A stretch of 14,588 nucleotides of DNA from JAAFHS01 sp031396505 (GTDB lineage: Bacteria; Pseudomonadota; Alphaproteobacteria; Rhodobacterales; Rhodobacteraceae). Location of the stretch: assembly GCA_031396505.1 (NCBI GenBank), contig JANNKX010000336.1, positions 1-14,588 on the forward strand. Direction: 5' to 3'. Made by a program: the position numbers and the translations under genes. The notes below the pieces were generated by a model. That model was given only the letters and a program-made list of their open reading frames with translations. It did not search any database and was not told where the DNA came from. This document shows positions 1-6,962 of this stretch, piece by piece (position 1 is the stretch's first letter; every line of letters begins with the position of its first letter).

Positions 1-1
1 G

Positions 2-631
2 TGGTGGTCGGAAATGATCACCGAAAGTCAGGTGGGCGATCACACGCCCGTTGTCAGCATCGGGCTGCGCTATGGTTTCATCATGTTCATCATGTCGGAG
101 GTGATGTTCTTTTCGGCATGGTTCTGGTCGTTTTTCAAACATGCGATGTACCCGATGGGCCCGCTAAGCCCCGCGATTGATGGCGTGTGGCCGCCTGCCG
201 GGATCGAGACGTTTGATCCCTGGCACCTGCCGCTGATCAACACGCTGATCCTGTTGTGTTCGGGGGCGGCGGCGACCTGGGCGCACCATGCGCTGGTGCA
301 TGAGAACAACCGCAAGGATCTGGTGAATGGCCTGATCCTGGCGATCCTGCTGGGTATCCTGTTCACCGGATTTCAGGCCTATGAATACAGCCATGCGGCC
401 TTTGGGTTCAGCGATGGCATCTATCCGTCGAACTTTTTCATGGCGACGGGGTTTCACGGCTTTCACGTCCTGATCGGGACGATCTTTCTGACGGTTTGCC
501 TGATCCGCGCCCTGAAGGGGCATTTCACGCCCGACAAGCATATCGGGTTCGAGGCCGCGGCGTGGTACTGGCATTTCGTCGATGTGGTCTGGCTGTTCTT
601 GTTTGCCGCGATCTACGTCTGGGGCCGCTGA
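2..631 (+). CDS. ctaE: Cytochrome c oxidase subunit III, 5'-truncated by window edge
   Basis: Subunit III of the aa3-type cytochrome c oxidase, an integral membrane subunit that stabilises the haem-copper core in the inner membrane. The frame is open from base 2 and reads WWSEMITESQ, matching the WWRDVIRES-like stretch that follows helix 2 in the family. The ATG at 14 is therefore internal and roughly the first 60 residues (two helices) lie before the window. The remaining helices are visible: the segment around RYGFIMFIMSEVMFF, the segment around LINTLILLCSGAAATWAHHAL, the segment with LILAILLGILFTGFQAYEY, the FMATGFHGFHVLIGT histidine-rich signature, and the C-terminal WYWHFVDVVWLFLF block. 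The C-terminus is complete. SURF1, an oxidase assembly factor, follows 90 bp downstream, which fits a ctaC-ctaB-ctaG-ctaE-surf1 type cluster. Identification is very secure; only the 5' part is missing. Confidence 0.97.
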   Translation, partial: WWSEMITESQVGDHTPVVSIGLRYGFIMFIMSEVMFFSAWFWSFFKHAMYPMGPLSPAIDGVWPPAGIETFDPWHLPLINTLILLCSGAAATWAHHALVHENNRKDLVNGLILAILLGILFTGFQAYEYSHAAFGFSDGIYPSNFFMATGFHGFHVLIGTIFLTVCLIRALKGHFTPDKHIGFEAAAWYWHFVDVVWLFLFAAIYVWGR

Positions 632-676
632 GGCGCGGGGCCGCTTGCGGCGCGCTGCGGATGATACGATAAGATG

Positions 677-703
677 GGCGCGGGGCTGGTCAGGCCCTGC
701 GCC
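677..703 (+). terminator. GC-rich hairpin between ctaE and surf1, possible weak terminator/attenuator
   Basis: The arm GGCGCGGGGC (677-686) pairs with GCCCTGCGCC (694-703) across a 7-nt loop: ten pairs including one G-U. A T5 run (711-715) lies 7 nt past the stem, so it is not a textbook intrinsic terminator. The hairpin ends only 18 nt before the surf1 start and could lower read-through or translation of surf1 relative to the oxidase subunits. A smaller perfect repeat, GCCGC-TT-GCGGC, sits at 640-651. Function is inferred from base pairing only. Confidence 0.3.
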
Positions 704-721
704 TGACGCGTTTTTGGGGGC

Positions 722-1396
722 ATGATGATCCGCCGCTATTTCATACCGCTGGCTTTTGGGGCGATTGGGGTTGGCATTCTTCTGGGCCTTGCCTTCTGGC
801 AACTGGCACGGCTGGACAAGAAAGAAGCCTATCTTGCCGATCTTGGCGCGCGCATCGTGGCGGCCCCGGTTGCCTTGCCCGCAAGCCCGGACCCGCTGCG
901 TGACAGGTTTTTGCCGGTGATCGTGACGGGGCAGTTTTCGGGTGATGCGCTGTCGGTGCTTGTCAGCCGCAAACAGATTGGTCCGGGCGTGCGTCTGATT
1001 GCACCCTTTGTCACGGATACGGGACGCCGTATCATGGTGGACCGGGGTTTCGTGGCCGAGGCCGCACGCGACGCGGATCATCCGGCGACGGCGTTCGAAG
1101 TGACGGGCAATCTGCACTGGCCGGAAGAGATTGACAGCTATACCCCGGAACCTGATGCGGCGGCGGGGTTGTGGTTTGCGCGCGACGTGCCGGAAATGGC
1201 AAAGGCGTTGAACACAGACCCGATCTTGGTCATCGCGCGCAGCGACACGGGCGGTGGGGTTGAACCGCTGCCGGTGGATACCGCAGGTATCCCGAATGAC
1301 CATCTGCAATATGCGGTCACATGGTTTTTGCTGGCTGTTGTCTGGGCGGGGATGACAGGGCTGTTGGTCTGGCGTATCAGGCAGCGGTCAGTGTGA
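722..1396 (+). CDS. surf1: SURF1-family cytochrome c oxidase assembly protein
   Basis: Inner-membrane assembly factor that helps insert or retain haem a in subunit I of aa3-type oxidases. The 224-residue protein has the SURF1 layout: an N-terminal membrane helix (about residues 7-26, ending in GLAFWQLARLDKKE), a periplasmic domain containing VLVSRKQIGPGVRLIAPF and the MVDRGFV motif, and a C-terminal helix (about 200-218) preceded by NDHLQYAVTWF, the family's conserved C-terminal signature. Length is in the normal bacterial range. Two adjacent ATGs (722 and 725) follow a G5 tract (716-720); spacing is short for either, so 725 is an equally acceptable start. It sits directly after ctaE, whose oxidase it serves, and 7-10 bp before thrC, so all are probably co-transcribed. 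Confidence 0.95.
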   Translation: MMIRRYFIPLAFGAIGVGILLGLAFWQLARLDKKEAYLADLGARIVAAPVALPASPDPLRDRFLPVIVTGQFSGDALSVLVSRKQIGPGVRLIAPFVTDTGRRIMVDRGFVAEAARDADHPATAFEVTGNLHWPEEIDSYTPEPDAAAGLWFARDVPEMAKALNTDPILVIARSDTGGGVEPLPVDTAGIPNDHLQYAVTWFLLAVVWAGMTGLLVWRIRQRSV

Positions 1397-1406
1397 AGGT
1401 TTCATG

Positions 1407-2792
1407 ATGCGCTATGTCTCCACCCGTGGCACCGCCCCGGTTCTGAGCTTTGGTGAGGCGATGATGACGGGCCTTGCCCGTGATGGTGGCCTCTATGTGC
1501 CGGACGCCGTGCCGATGATGGCACCTGCGGATATCACCGCGATGGCGGGTCTTTCCTACGAAGATATTGCCTTTCGCGTCATGTGGCCGTTTCTGGGCGA
1601 TACCTTCACTGCGGACGAATTTCGCGGGTTGATTGCGGCAGCCTATGCGGGTTTTGGCCACGCGGCGCGGGCACCCTTGGTGCAACTGGCGCCAAACCAT
1701 TTCCTGCTGGAACTGTTTCACGGGCCGACGCTGGCGTTCAAAGATTTTGCGATGCAGTTGATCGGGCAGATGATGCAGGCGGCCTTGGCAAAGTCTGGCG
1801 AACGGGTGACGATCATCGGGGCAACGTCGGGCGATACGGGGTCGGCCGCGATGGAGGCGTTCCGGGGGCTGGCCAACGTCGATCTGTTCATCTTGTACCC
1901 GCACGGGCGCGTGTCGGACGTGCAGCGGCGGCAGATGACAACACCTGTTGAGGCGAATGTGCATGCCTTGGCGATGGATGGCGATTTTGATGATGCCCAG
2001 GCCCGCGTAAAAGACATGTTCAACGACCATGATTTCCGCGATGGCGTGCGGCTGGCGGGGGTGAACAGCATCAACTGGGCGCGGGTGCTGGCACAGGTGG
2101 TCTATTATTTCAGCGCGGCCGTCAGCCTTGGCGCACCGGGACGCCGTGTCAGCTTTACCGTGCCGACAGGCAATTTTGGTGACATTTTCGCAGGCTATAT
2201 CGCGCGGCGGATGGGATTGCCGATTGAACGGCTGGTGATTGCGACGAACCAGAACGACATCCTGCACCGGGCGCTGACATCGGGGGATTATGTAACGGAT
2301 GGGGTAAAGCCGTCGATCAGCCCGTCGATGGACATTCAGGTCAGTTCCAACTTTGAACGCGCGCTGTTTGACGCCTATGGGCGCGACGGGGCGGCGGTGA
2401 AGGCGTTGATGGGCGAATTGAAGGCGGGCGGGTTCCACATCAGCCAAGGCGCGTTGGGGATGTTGCGCGAAACCTTTGCCTCGGGCCGCTGTTCCGAGGA
2501 CGAGACGCGCACCACGATCACCCGCGCTTATGCGACGACAGGCGAGGTTTTGTGCCCGCATTCGGCTGTGGGGGTGAAGGTGGCGGAAAGTTATCTGGGG
2601 GCGACACCGATGGTCACGCTGGCCACGGCACATCCGGCGAAGTTTCCCGATGCGGTAGAGGCGGCAATGGGCGTTCGCCCGCCGCTGCCGTCGCGCATGG
2701 CCAATCTTTTTGACCGTCCCGAACGGATGACCCGTGTGCCCAATGATCTGGCCGCGATCCAGACCCTGATCCGTGAGAGGATTTCCCAGTGA
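1407..2792 (+). CDS. thrC: Threonine synthase
   Basis: PLP enzyme converting O-phospho-L-homoserine to L-threonine, the last step of threonine biosynthesis in the cytosol. The 461-residue protein carries the usual N-terminal domain (MRYVSTRGTAP, then GLARDGGLYVP), the Schiff-base lysine in GPTLAFKDFAMQ (K112), the phosphate-binding loop GATSGDTGSAAM, the SINWARVLAQ block and the TGNFGDIFAGY motif, all expected for the family. Two ATGs are available, 1404 and 1407. The SD-like GAAGG at 1395-1399 is 7 nt from the second and 4 nt from the first, and homologues typically begin M(K/R)Y-STRG, so 1407 is preferred. The stop codon overlaps the next gene's GTG start (GTGA), implying translational coupling to the M16 peptidase. 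Confidence 0.96.
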   Translation: MRYVSTRGTAPVLSFGEAMMTGLARDGGLYVPDAVPMMAPADITAMAGLSYEDIAFRVMWPFLGDTFTADEFRGLIAAAYAGFGHAARAPLVQLAPNHFLLELFHGPTLAFKDFAMQLIGQMMQAALAKSGERVTIIGATSGDTGSAAMEAFRGLANVDLFILYPHGRVSDVQRRQMTTPVEANVHALAMDGDFDDAQARVKDMFNDHDFRDGVRLAGVNSINWARVLAQVVYYFSAAVSLGAPGRRVSFTVPTGNFGDIFAGYIARRMGLPIERLVIATNQNDILHRALTSGDYVTDGVKPSISPSMDIQVSSNFERALFDAYGRDGAAVKALMGELKAGGFHISQGALGMLRETFASGRCSEDETRTTITRAYATTGEVLCPHSAVGVKVAESYLGATPMVTLATAHPAKFPDAVEAAMGVRPPLPSRMANLFDRPERMTRVPNDLAAIQTLIRERISQ

Positions 2793-4048
2793 CTTTGCGT
2801 ACCACCACCCTTGCGAACGGCTTTCGTATCGTGACCGAAAATATGCCGGGATTGAAATCGGCCAGTGCAGGCGTCTGGGTCAACGCAGGCGGGCGGCATG
2901 AACGTGCCGAACAGAACGGCATCGCGCATTTTCTGGAACATATGGCGTTCAAGGGCACGATGAAACGGTCGGCCCTGAAGATCGCCGAGGAGATCGAAGA
3001 TGTGGGCGGCTATATCAACGCCTATACCAGCCGCGAGATGACGGCGTATTACGCGCGGGTTCTGTCGGCGGATGTGGAACTGGCGCTGGATGTGATTGGC
3101 GATATCGTGTTGAACCCCGTGTTCGACCCCAAGGAAATCGAGATCGAACGCCATGTGATCCTGCAGGAAATCGGTCAGGCGCTGGATACGCCTGACGATA
3201 TCATCTTTGACTGGCTGCAAGAGGTGTCTTATCCGGACCAGCCGTTCGGGCGCACGATCCTTGGCCCATCAGAACGTGTGGGTGCGTTCCAGCGTGGTGA
3301 TCTGACGGGCTTTGTGCACGAACACTACGGGCCCGATCAGATGATCCTGTCGGCGTCGGGCGGGGTGGACCATGCGGCGATAGTGGTACAGGCCGAGGTG
3401 CTGTTTGGCCATCTGAAACCGGTAGGGGGCAGTGTCATTCAGGCGGCCCGATTTGGCGGGGGTGAACGGCGGCGCGTGAAAAAGCTGGAACAGGCGCATT
3501 TCGCGCTGGCGTTCGAGGCACCGGGGTACCGCGATGACGCGGTCTATGCGGCACAGGTCTATGCCACGGCGATTGGCGGGGGCATGTCGAGCCGCCTGTT
3601 TCAGAAGATCCGCGAAGAAAAGGGGCTGTGCTATTCGATTTTCGCGCAATCGGGCGCGTATGAAGATACCGGGCAGATCACGATTTATGCCGGCACCTCC
3701 GAGGCGGAAATCGGCGCATTGACCATGCTGACACTGGATGAATTGAAACGGTCTGCCGATGACATGTCCGAGGCCGAGGTGGCGCGCGCACGCGCGCAGC
3801 TGAAAGCGGGCCTTCTGATGGGGATGGAAAGCCCGTCAAACCGCGCCGAACGCAACGCGCGGCTGCTGGCAATCTGGGGGCGGGTGCCGACGGCGGATGA
3901 GGCGGTGGCCAAGATCGACGCCGTGACGACGGAGGCGGTGCGGACGTATGCGGGTGCGATGCTGGGCGCGCGGTCGGCGCTGGCGCTGTATGGGCCGGTC
4001 AAGGGCGCGCCGGGGATCGACACCATCAAGGCCAGGCTTGCCGCCTGA
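2789..4048 (+). CDS. M16-family zinc metallopeptidase (processing-peptidase-like)
   Basis: Zinc peptidase of the M16 (pitrilysin / mitochondrial processing peptidase beta) family. The inverted zinc motif HFLEH is at residues 47-51 and the third ligand is E127 in ILQEIG, giving the family's characteristic spacing. The second domain contains the substrate-binding glycine-rich loop GGGMSSRLFQ followed by KIREEKGLCYS. At 419 residues it is a standard single-chain, two-domain bacterial member (about 420). No signal peptide is visible, so a cytoplasmic or membrane-associated location is likely. The start is GTG in the GTGA overlap with thrC; the family N-terminus (LRTTTLANGFRIVTE) begins immediately after, so no later start is reasonable. 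Its natural substrate is unknown. Its link to thrC is positional, as in many alphaproteobacteria. Confidence 0.95.
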   Translation: MTLRTTTLANGFRIVTENMPGLKSASAGVWVNAGGRHERAEQNGIAHFLEHMAFKGTMKRSALKIAEEIEDVGGYINAYTSREMTAYYARVLSADVELALDVIGDIVLNPVFDPKEIEIERHVILQEIGQALDTPDDIIFDWLQEVSYPDQPFGRTILGPSERVGAFQRGDLTGFVHEHYGPDQMILSASGGVDHAAIVVQAEVLFGHLKPVGGSVIQAARFGGGERRRVKKLEQAHFALAFEAPGYRDDAVYAAQVYATAIGGGMSSRLFQKIREEKGLCYSIFAQSGAYEDTGQITIYAGTSEAEIGALTMLTLDELKRSADDMSEAEVARARAQLKAGLLMGMESPSNRAERNARLLAIWGRVPTADEAVAKIDAVTTEAVRTYAGAMLGARSALALYGPVKGAPGIDTIKARLAA

Positions 4049-4632
4049 TGCTGGGGGTTCGCCGCCGCCCGAAAATCGAAACGGAACGGATGACGCTGCG
4101 GCTGCCGGGGCATACTGATTGGCGGGGGTGGTCAGCGTTACGCGCGGCATCGGCCAGCTTTCTGACGCCATGGGAACCGGTCTGGGCGCATGACCATCTG
4201 ACGCGGCGGGCGTTCACGAACCGGGTTTACTGGGCGCAGCGGGCGGAAACGCAAGGCACGGCCCTGCCATTGCTGTTGATCCGGCGGGCGGATGCGGTGT
4301 TGCTGGGGGCGATCACGCTGGACAATATCCGGCGGGGGCCTGCGCAGACCGGCACGTTGGGCTATTGGATCGGGGCGGAGCACGCGCGGCAGGGTTTCAT
4401 GCGCGAGGCGATCAAGGCGGTGGTGCATCATGCGTTCACGACACTGGACCTGAGCCGGGTGGAGGCGGCCTGTCTGCCGGAGAACGTGGCCAGCCGGGGT
4501 GTGCTGGAGAAATGCGGGTTCAAGTACGAAGGCGTGGCGCAAAGCTATCTGCAGATCAACGGGCGCTGGCGCAACCATGTACTTTACGCCAATCTGCGCG
4601 GTGACCGGCGCGGGAAAACGGATGTGGGCTGA
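4048..4632 (+). CDS. GNAT-family N-acetyltransferase, RimJ/RimL type
   Basis: Acetyl-CoA-dependent N-acetyltransferase of the RimJ/RimL ribosomal-protein acetyltransferase group; the actual acceptor cannot be told from sequence. The 194-residue protein opens with RRRPKIETERMTLRLPG, the typical beta-1 start of this subgroup. It has the strand GTLGYWIGAEH, an acetyl-CoA pyrophosphate loop in the ARQGFMREAI segment, and the C-terminal signature RVEAACLPENVASRGVLEKCGFKYEG. That signature is diagnostic: an asparagine after PEN, then a serine-arginine-valine-leucine helix. ATG at 4048 shares its first base with the TGA of the M16 peptidase (TGATG), so translation is probably coupled. It closes the + strand block; no convincing terminator is seen in the 87 bp before the next gene. 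Confidence 0.92.
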   Translation: MLGVRRRPKIETERMTLRLPGHTDWRGWSALRAASASFLTPWEPVWAHDHLTRRAFTNRVYWAQRAETQGTALPLLLIRRADAVLLGAITLDNIRRGPAQTGTLGYWIGAEHARQGFMREAIKAVVHHAFTTLDLSRVEAACLPENVASRGVLEKCGFKYEGVAQSYLQINGRWRNHVLYANLRGDRRGKTDVG

Positions 4633-4708
4633 GGGCGCACAAATAACGGGCATTGTGATACGGGCGGCTTGATCCGGATTGCAGGGGGACTAACGTTGTT
4701 GTGCAACC

Positions 4709-4713
4709 GGAGG
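4709..4713 (+). promoter_or_regulatory. Shine-Dalgarno GGAGG fixing the MBL-fold gene start
   Basis: A perfect GGAGG lies 6 nt upstream of the ATG at 4720. It selects that start over an in-frame TTG at 4669 and places the signal peptide at the very N-terminus of the protein. Confidence 0.8.
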
Positions 4714-4719
4714 TGCCCG

Positions 4720-5523
4720 ATGTTTCGCCATGCCATGATCCTTGCACTGTTGCCTGTCGCGGTCGTTGCGCAGGAACGCATCCCCAGCCATTGCATCGCG
4801 TTGGCCGAGGGCCCGGCGCAGGTGATCCCCGCATCCTTCGGCACGCCGCTGGCGGCGGATACAGTGCGGCTGCGCTATGTGGATCATTCGATGTATTTGC
4901 TGGAAACGCCGGGCGGGCTGCTCGCGGCCACGGATTACATTGGCTATCTGGGCGTGCCCGATGTGGTGCCGGATGTGGTGACGATGAACAACGCGCATGT
5001 CACGCATTGGACAGGGCACCCGGATGCGCGGATCCCCCATGTGATGCGCGGCTGGCCCGATGATGCAGGCCCTGCCGACCACCGCCTTGACCTTGGTGAA
5101 ATGCTGGTGCGCAATGTCACCACCGACCGGCGCCCGCGTCTTGGCGAGGCGGACGGGGAAGAGGCGAATTCGATCTTCATCTTCGAGGTGGCGGGCCTGT
5201 GCATCGGGCATTTGGGCCATCTGCACATCATCCCGACGGATGAGGACTATGCCTCCATCGGGCGGCTGGATGTGGTGATGGTCCCGGTGGATGGTGGCAT
5301 GACGATGAACGTGACGGATATGGCACAGGTGGTACGGCGGTTGCGGTCATCGGTGGTATTGCCGATGCACTGGTTTTCGGGCGCGTCGCTGGAGGTGTTT
5401 TTGGCGGATATGGCGGCGGAGTTTGATGTGGTGCGGCTGGAACAGCCGGATATTGTGCTGTCGCGTGACAGCCTGCCATCGCGGCCCACGATCATGGTGT
5501 TGCAGCCCGCTTTCCTTGAGTGA
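4720..5523 (+). CDS. Secreted MBL-fold (UlaG/COG2220-like) protein with degenerate metal motif
   Basis: Metallo-beta-lactamase-fold protein of the broad UlaG-like group; substrate unknown. The start at ATG 4720 follows a perfect GGAGG. Residues 1-17 form a signal peptide (hydrophobic MILALLPVAVVA, cleavage likely before QER), so the protein is probably periplasmic. Family landmarks are the strand LRYVDHSMYLLETPGG (residues 51-66), GHLGHLH (163-169) where relatives have an HLGD-type motif, VMVPVDGG (187-193) and LPMHWF (215-220). The usual HxHxDH metal motif is replaced by NNAHVTH (90-96): the first His is Asn and the Asp is Thr. The HLGD aspartate is His. The metal site is therefore altered or partly lost, and hydrolase activity should not be assumed. 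At 267 residues the length is normal. The dehydrogenase gene follows within 24 bp, suggesting co-transcription. Confidence 0.82.
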   Translation: MFRHAMILALLPVAVVAQERIPSHCIALAEGPAQVIPASFGTPLAADTVRLRYVDHSMYLLETPGGLLAATDYIGYLGVPDVVPDVVTMNNAHVTHWTGHPDARIPHVMRGWPDDAGPADHRLDLGEMLVRNVTTDRRPRLGEADGEEANSIFIFEVAGLCIGHLGHLHIIPTDEDYASIGRLDVVMVPVDGGMTMNVTDMAQVVRRLRSSVVLPMHWFSGASLEVFLADMAAEFDVVRLEQPDIVLSRDSLPSRPTIMVLQPAFLE

Positions 5524-5546
5524 GGCAGGGCGATAGGGTGCAGTCC

Positions 5547-6962
5547 ATGTTGAACGATTGTATCCAAGATTTTGTTGTGTCGCTGTCGGCGCGGTTGCCT
5601 GATGGCACGTTGCAGGAGCCAGACGCCCGATACCTTGACGAACCACGTGGCCGCTGGACGGGGCAGGGCGGGGTGGTGGCTCTGCCACGTACAGTGGATG
5701 AGGTGGCCATGATCATCCATGCCTGCGCGGCTGCGCGTGTCGGCGTTGTGCCATGGGGAGGGGGGACGGGCCTTGTGGGGGGGCAGTTGATGCCGCAAGG
5801 ACCGGCACCGTTGATCCTGTCACTGGAACGGATGAACGCGCAGCGCGGGGTCTATCCGGATGAGGGCGTGCTGGTGGTCGAGGCGGGGATGATCCTTGCC
5901 GATGTGCAGGCGGCGGCGGCACGGGTGGGCATGATGTTTCCGCTGTCGCTGGCGTCCGAGGGCACGGCGCGGATCGGGGGCAATCTTGCGGCCAATGCGG
6001 GCGGCGTGAACGTGCTGCGCTATGGCAATGCGCGAGACCTGACGCTGGGGATCGAGGCGGTGTTGCCGGATGGGTCGGTGCTGCACGGATTGAAACGGCT
6101 GCGCAAGGATAACGCAGGTTATGATCTGCGCCACCTGCTGATCGGGTCGGAAGGCACGCTGGGCATTATCACGGCGGCGGCGTTGCGGATGGTGCCGGTA
6201 CCTGCGGGGTATGGCACGGCGATGCTGGTGGTGGACGGGCCTGCAGCGGCCCTGCGTTTGTTACACATCGCGCTCGACCGTTTGCCGGGGATGGTGTCGG
6301 CGTTTGAATTGATTGACGGCATGGGCCTTCGGTTTCTGGCGGAAACCATGCCAGAGGTGCGCCTGCCGTTTGCGCAGATCCCTGACTGGTGCGTGCTGAT
6401 CGACCTTGGCCTGCCCGCGATGATGGATCCGCAAGCGGCACTTGAGGGGCTGTTCACGGCAGGGGGCGTGACGGACGGTGTGATCGCGACATCAGGCGCG
6501 CAGCGTGATGCGCTGTGGGCGGTGCGCGAAAGCATCCCCTTGGCCAATCGCCGTATCGGGGCGGTCAGCAGCCACGACATCTCGGTGCCGCTGTCGGTGA
6601 TTGCGGAGTTCATTCCGCGTGCAACGGCGGCCCTCGCGCAGTTGGGCGACTGGCGGATCAACTGTTTTGGCCATCTGGGCGACGGCAATCTGCATTTTAA
6701 CGTGTTCCCGGTGCCGGGGCGCACCCGCGCGGACCACGAAAACCAGCGCGATGCGGTCAAGTCTGTCGTGCATGATATCGTGCATGATCTGGGTGGATCG
6801 GTTGCCGCCGAACATGGCGTGGGGCGGTTGAAGGTGGGCGATCTGGAACGCTACGCCGATCCTGCAAAACTGGCGGCGATGCGCGCGATCAAGGTGGCAC
6901 TTGATCCGGCAGGCATCATGAACCCCGGCGCCGTATTGCGGCAATCAGCAGGGCAAGGCTGA
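5547..6962 (+). CDS. FAD-linked D-2-hydroxyacid dehydrogenase (GlcD / D-2-hydroxyglutarate or D-lactate dehydrogenase family)
   Basis: Flavoprotein oxidising a D-2-hydroxyacid to the 2-oxoacid and passing electrons on, cytosolic or membrane-peripheral. Residues 45-215 are the PCMH-type FAD domain with GGGTGLVGGQ (71-80), ASEGTARIGGNLAANAGGV (136-154) and the NAGYDLRHLLIGSEGTLG block (189-206). The C-terminal catalytic cap has GHLGDGNLHFNV (375-386) and AAEHGVGRLK (420-429), whose histidines and Glu-His are the conserved metal/substrate residues, and ends in DPAGIMNPG. At 471 residues it is full length. An in-frame GTG at 5520 would overlap the previous stop, but the ATG at 5547 with upstream GGGTG gives the usual M-L-N start, so it is chosen. 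Exact substrate (D-lactate, D-2-hydroxyglutarate or glycolate) is not decidable. The last 47 bp are shared with the convergent SulP gene. Confidence 0.9.
   Translation: MLNDCIQDFVVSLSARLPDGTLQEPDARYLDEPRGRWTGQGGVVALPRTVDEVAMIIHACAAARVGVVPWGGGTGLVGGQLMPQGPAPLILSLERMNAQRGVYPDEGVLVVEAGMILADVQAAAARVGMMFPLSLASEGTARIGGNLAANAGGVNVLRYGNARDLTLGIEAVLPDGSVLHGLKRLRKDNAGYDLRHLLIGSEGTLGIITAAALRMVPVPAGYGTAMLVVDGPAAALRLLHIALDRLPGMVSAFELIDGMGLRFLAETMPEVRLPFAQIPDWCVLIDLGLPAMMDPQAALEGLFTAGGVTDGVIATSGAQRDALWAVRESIPLANRRIGAVSSHDISVPLSVIAEFIPRATAALAQLGDWRINCFGHLGDGNLHFNVFPVPGRTRADHENQRDAVKSVVHDIVHDLGGSVAAEHGVGRLKVGDLERYADPAKLAAMRAIKVALDPAGIMNPGAVLRQSAGQG

Noticed and set aside
164..1309. 381-codon minus-strand open frame opposite ctaE/surf1
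   Set aside because: Its sequence is Arg/His/Gln-rich with no recognisable domain and it lies opposite two clearly assigned genes; a typical high-GC shadow frame.
1377..2633. 418-codon minus-strand open frame opposite thrC
   Set aside because: Low-complexity Arg/His/Pro composition and no motif; it mirrors the thrC codon bias.
4669..4719. In-frame TTG extension of the MBL-fold gene
   Set aside because: It would bury the signal peptide, and a perfect GGAGG serves the ATG at 4720.
6492..6944. Search for a displaced STAS domain in other minus-strand frames beyond the SulP stop
   Set aside because: No STAS-like sequence was seen; the frames are shadows of the dehydrogenase.
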